The notes below the pieces were generated by a model. The model was not told the origin of the DNA and searched no databases. It saw only the letters and a program-made list of their open reading frames with translations. Position numbers and translations under genes: made by a program. A stretch of DNA of 7,731 nucleotides, taken from NCBI GenBank assembly GCA_905373325.1, contig CAJPTB010000077.1:1-7731 (forward strand), in the 5' to 3' direction. Positions 5,610 through 7,731 of the stretch are shown here, in pieces; the first letter of the stretch is position 1; the number at the start of each line of letters is the position of its first letter. The DNA comes from an uncultured Ancrocorticia sp. (lineage in GTDB: Bacteria; Actinomycetota; Actinomycetes; Actinomycetales; Actinomycetaceae).

Positions 5610-5630
5610 GCCCCGTTTGCTCCGCCGTCT

Positions 5631-5648
5631 GGGGCGACGCGCCCTTTT
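5631..5648 (+). terminator. Weak terminator-like hairpin between dehydrogenase and symporter genes
   Basis: GGGCG pairs with CGCCC over a three-base loop, and TTTT follows at once. The stem is only 5 bp (6 with a G-U pair), so it may act as a partial terminator that lowers symporter expression, or do nothing. The next gene is close and on the same strand. Confidence 0.3.
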
Positions 5649-5705
5649 CGCTGCTACCCTTTTCTCTATGCGTTCCACGGCGGCACGCTAGAAGGAGATC
5701 GATGA

Positions 5706-7409
5706 ATGGACTTACGGCTCGACGCGACGGCTTTTGACTACTCGTTCGTGGTCGTCTACCTGTTCTTCGTCATCGCCATCGGCGTCGTGACGAAACGCAA
5801 GGTCCTCACGAGCGAGGACTACTTCCTCTCAGGGCGTTCGCTGCCCGCGTGGATCTGTGCGCTCGCCTTCCTTTCGGCCAACATCGGCGCAACGGAGCTC
5901 ATCGGAATGGCGGCCAACGGATCGCAGTACGGCTTGGCGACGGTCCACTATTACTGGATCGGCGCGGTTCCGGCGATGGTCTTCCTCGGGCTCATTATGA
6001 TGCCCTTCTACTACGGGTCGAAAGTCCGATCCGTCCCCGAATACCTCCGGCTTCGCTTCGACCGGCCCACCCACGTCTACCAGTCCGCGGTTTTCGCCAT
6101 AGCGACGATCCTCGTGGCCGGCATCAACCTCTTCGCCCTCGCGCTCCTCATCAACGTCCTCATCGGCTGGCCCCTGTGGGCCTCTATCATCGCCGCCGCC
6201 GGCGTCGTGCTCCTCTACACGACGATGGGCGGGCTGACCGCCACGATGTACAACGAGGTGCTGCAATTCTTCATCATCGTCGCCTTCCTCATCCCGCTCA
6301 CCGTGGGCGGGCTCATCAGGGTCGGCGGCATCGACGGCCTTCTCGAGACGATTCGCACCCACGAGCTCCTCGGGGAAAACGGGCTGTCCGTGTGGGGAGG
6401 GACGGGGCTCGCCAACACGACCAACCCCTATGGAAACTGGATCGCGCTGCTGCTCGGAATGGGCTTTGTCAACTCCTTCGGATACTGGACCACCAACTTC
6501 ACCGAGGTTCAGCGGGCCCTTTCGGCGAAAGACATGTCGGCCGCCCAGCGCACGCCGATCATCGCGGCGATTCCCAAGATGCTCCTTCCCGCGATCATCA
6601 TCATGCCGGGCCTCATCGCCGCGGTCCTCATACCCGAGCTTTCCAACGGCAAGATTTCCCACAACGAGGCGCTGCCCGCCCTCATCGGAAAGGTCATGCC
6701 CACGGGGCTCGTGGGACTCGCGCTGGCGGCGCTCATCGCGGCTTTCATGGCCGGCATGGCGGCAAACGTATCGTCCTTCAACACCGTGGTCACCTACGAC
6801 CTGTGGCAGACCTACATCCGCCCGGGCCGCAAAGACACCTACTACCTCCGCGTGGGCCGCAAACTCACGGTGGCCGGCGTCCTCATCGCCATCGGCGCCG
6901 CCTTCATCGCAGCGGAGTTCAACAACATCCAGGATTACATCCAGCTCCTGCAGTCGATCTTCAGCGCCCCCCTCTTCGCCACCTTCGTCTTGGGCATGTT
7001 CTGGAAACGCATGAGCGGGCCGGCCGGGCTGTGGGGCCTCGTCGCCGGAGCCGCGGGTGCGGCAGCCGTGCAGATCGGCTACCAAAACGGCTTCCTGGAG
7101 TTCAACTCCCAGCAGGCGGCCTCCTTCACCGGATCGGGGATGGCCTTCGTGTTCGACGTCGTCGTGTCCGTCCTCGTCACCCTCAGAACTTCGCCCAAGC
7201 CGGTCGAGGAATTGGACGGGCTCGTGTGGGGCCGCACGAAAATGCCGATCAAGGGAAGCCTTCCCGCGCCAGATCTGCACAAGGTCGCGGTCAAGGCCGA
7301 GCGTGAGCGCCTGGAGGAGGGACGCGGACTTGCCTGGTGGGAGAATCCTTGGCCGCTGGGCGCCGCCGTCATGGCAGCTCTGGTTCTACTCAACATTTTC
7401 GTGGGATGA
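5706..7409 (+). CDS. Sodium/solute symporter (SSS family, SGLT-like)
   Basis: Membrane protein of 567 residues that would import a solute with sodium. The hydrophobic profile gives 13-14 helices, roughly at 12-30, 46-66, 82-100, 127-150, 158-180, 184-206, 243-260, 285-310, 333-355, 385-402, 417-431, 438-457, 476-494 and 549-566. Family marks include SEDYFLSGRSLPAW (36-49), the YWTTNFTEVQRALSAKD stretch (260-276) typical of the sugar-transporting branch, and AANVSSFNTVVTYDLW, in which Ala353, Ser356 and Ser357 align with the Na2-site residues Ala361, Ser364 and Ser365 of vSGLT. A hydrophilic segment (about 495-545) precedes the last helix. The start has GAAGGAG eight bases upstream. An out-of-frame ATG four bases earlier encodes only 11 residues. 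It follows an inositol-dehydrogenase-like gene and precedes a small membrane protein gene by 12 bp, so sugar or polyol uptake is likely; the exact substrate is not readable. Confidence 0.95.
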   Translation: MDLRLDATAFDYSFVVVYLFFVIAIGVVTKRKVLTSEDYFLSGRSLPAWICALAFLSANIGATELIGMAANGSQYGLATVHYYWIGAVPAMVFLGLIMMPFYYGSKVRSVPEYLRLRFDRPTHVYQSAVFAIATILVAGINLFALALLINVLIGWPLWASIIAAAGVVLLYTTMGGLTATMYNEVLQFFIIVAFLIPLTVGGLIRVGGIDGLLETIRTHELLGENGLSVWGGTGLANTTNPYGNWIALLLGMGFVNSFGYWTTNFTEVQRALSAKDMSAAQRTPIIAAIPKMLLPAIIIMPGLIAAVLIPELSNGKISHNEALPALIGKVMPTGLVGLALAALIAAFMAGMAANVSSFNTVVTYDLWQTYIRPGRKDTYYLRVGRKLTVAGVLIAIGAAFIAAEFNNIQDYIQLLQSIFSAPLFATFVLGMFWKRMSGPAGLWGLVAGAAGAAAVQIGYQNGFLEFNSQQAASFTGSGMAFVFDVVVSVLVTLRTSPKPVEELDGLVWGRTKMPIKGSLPAPDLHKVAVKAERERLEEGRGLAWWENPWPLGAAVMAALVLLNIFVG

Positions 7410-7421
7410 CGGAGGGAAACG

Positions 7422-7731
7422 ATGAGCAAGAAACGCTGTCCCCGTTTTTGGCGCATGGCTTTTTTGGACCTGCGCGCCTGGGTCGCCGCGATGTTTTTCA
7501 CGTTCGGCGCGATGCTGGCCGTCTACGGCGTGTTCTTCGCCGACGACGAGGATCTGGCGAAGGCCGCCGGAACAAACCTCGACCTGTGGACCGGCGTGGG
7601 AATGATCGCCTTTGCCTTTTTCTTCGCGGTTTGGCTTCTCGTCCGCCCGCTTGAGTCCGAAATCGTCTCCGAGGCCGAGCGGCTTGCTCCGCCGCAGCGG
7701 AAGGGGCGTCTCCCCCGCCGTCTGCCTCAGC
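7422..7731 (+). CDS. Small two-helix membrane protein next to the symporter (partial)
   Basis: Only the first 103 codons are present; the gene runs off the right edge. The protein starts with a basic segment, then FLDLRAW, a helix at about 20-39, a short acidic loop (DDEDLAKAAGTNLDLW), and a second helix at about 56-74, ending in a charged, proline-rich stretch that stays open at the edge. GGAGGG lies five bases before the ATG, an excellent ribosome binding site, and the gap to the symporter stop is 12 bp, so the two are co-expressed. I recall similar small proteins with a DLR segment before the first helix next to SSS symporters in other actinobacteria, which suggests an accessory subunit, but no function is established and I give no symbol. 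Confidence 0.85.
   Translation, partial: MSKKRCPRFWRMAFLDLRAWVAAMFFTFGAMLAVYGVFFADDEDLAKAAGTNLDLWTGVGMIAFAFFFAVWLLVRPLESEIVSEAERLAPPQRKGRLPRRLPQ

Noticed and set aside
4638..5678. 346-codon minus-strand frame opposite the dehydrogenase gene
   Set aside because: Antisense shadow of a gene with all catalytic motifs of the Gfo/Idh/MocA family.
5829..7280. 483-codon open frame on the minus strand opposite the symporter gene
   Set aside because: GC-rich shadow: its product is full of Arg, Glu, Gly, Asp and His with no domain, while the plus strand encodes a clear SSS symporter.
5849..7306. 485-codon plus-strand frame overlapping the symporter
   Set aside because: Arg/His/Pro-rich out-of-frame reading of the symporter gene, with no ribosome binding site or recognisable fold.

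Overview
The window reads as ordinary chromosome of a high-GC Gram-positive bacterium (Actinobacteria; an Actinomyces-like lineage is a guess). The reasons are GC-rich codons in every gene, an actinobacterial-style two-domain NAD+ synthetase, a short YtrA-type GntR regulator fused into an operon with an ABC transporter, and a sodium/solute symporter followed by a small two-helix membrane protein. No tRNA, rRNA, CRISPR array, insertion sequence or phage gene was seen.

Layout. The left 4.3 kb is on the minus strand. It holds, from left to right, the N-terminal part of nadE (cut by the window edge), a TetR-family repressor gene with an unusual proline-rich tail, a 364-bp intergenic region with a very AT-rich core, and the operon gntR - ABC ATPase - ABC permease. 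The three operon genes overlap (ATGA and 8-nt overlaps). The operon has a TTGACA -35 element and a large operator-like palindrome upstream, and a strong intrinsic terminator (11-12 bp GC-rich stem plus T4) just past the permease. The right 3.1 kb is on the plus strand: a Gfo/Idh/MocA dehydrogenase of the inositol-dehydrogenase type, a 567-residue SSS-family sodium/solute symporter, and the start of a small membrane protein gene cut by the right edge. A 358-bp divergent control region (4256-4613) separates the two halves and is rich in hairpins and short direct repeats.

How the genes work together. The GntR/ABC operon looks like a self-regulated export or membrane-stress module: the repressor is encoded first and its probable operator sits over its own promoter. 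The plus-strand genes look like a polyol or sugar uptake-and-oxidation unit, in which the symporter with its small partner imports a substrate and the NAD-dependent dehydrogenase oxidises it. The substrate cannot be read from sequence. TetR probably controls itself through a palindrome just upstream of its start; a target elsewhere is possible. nadE is housekeeping NAD biosynthesis.

The points most worth a second look are the 96-residue Pro-rich C-terminal extension on the TetR protein with its in-frame 39-bp DNA repeat, the two operator-like palindromes, the structured and repeat-rich divergent region, and an apparent 30-residue insertion in the NadE amidase domain. I did not find convincing evidence of a wholly new biological system.
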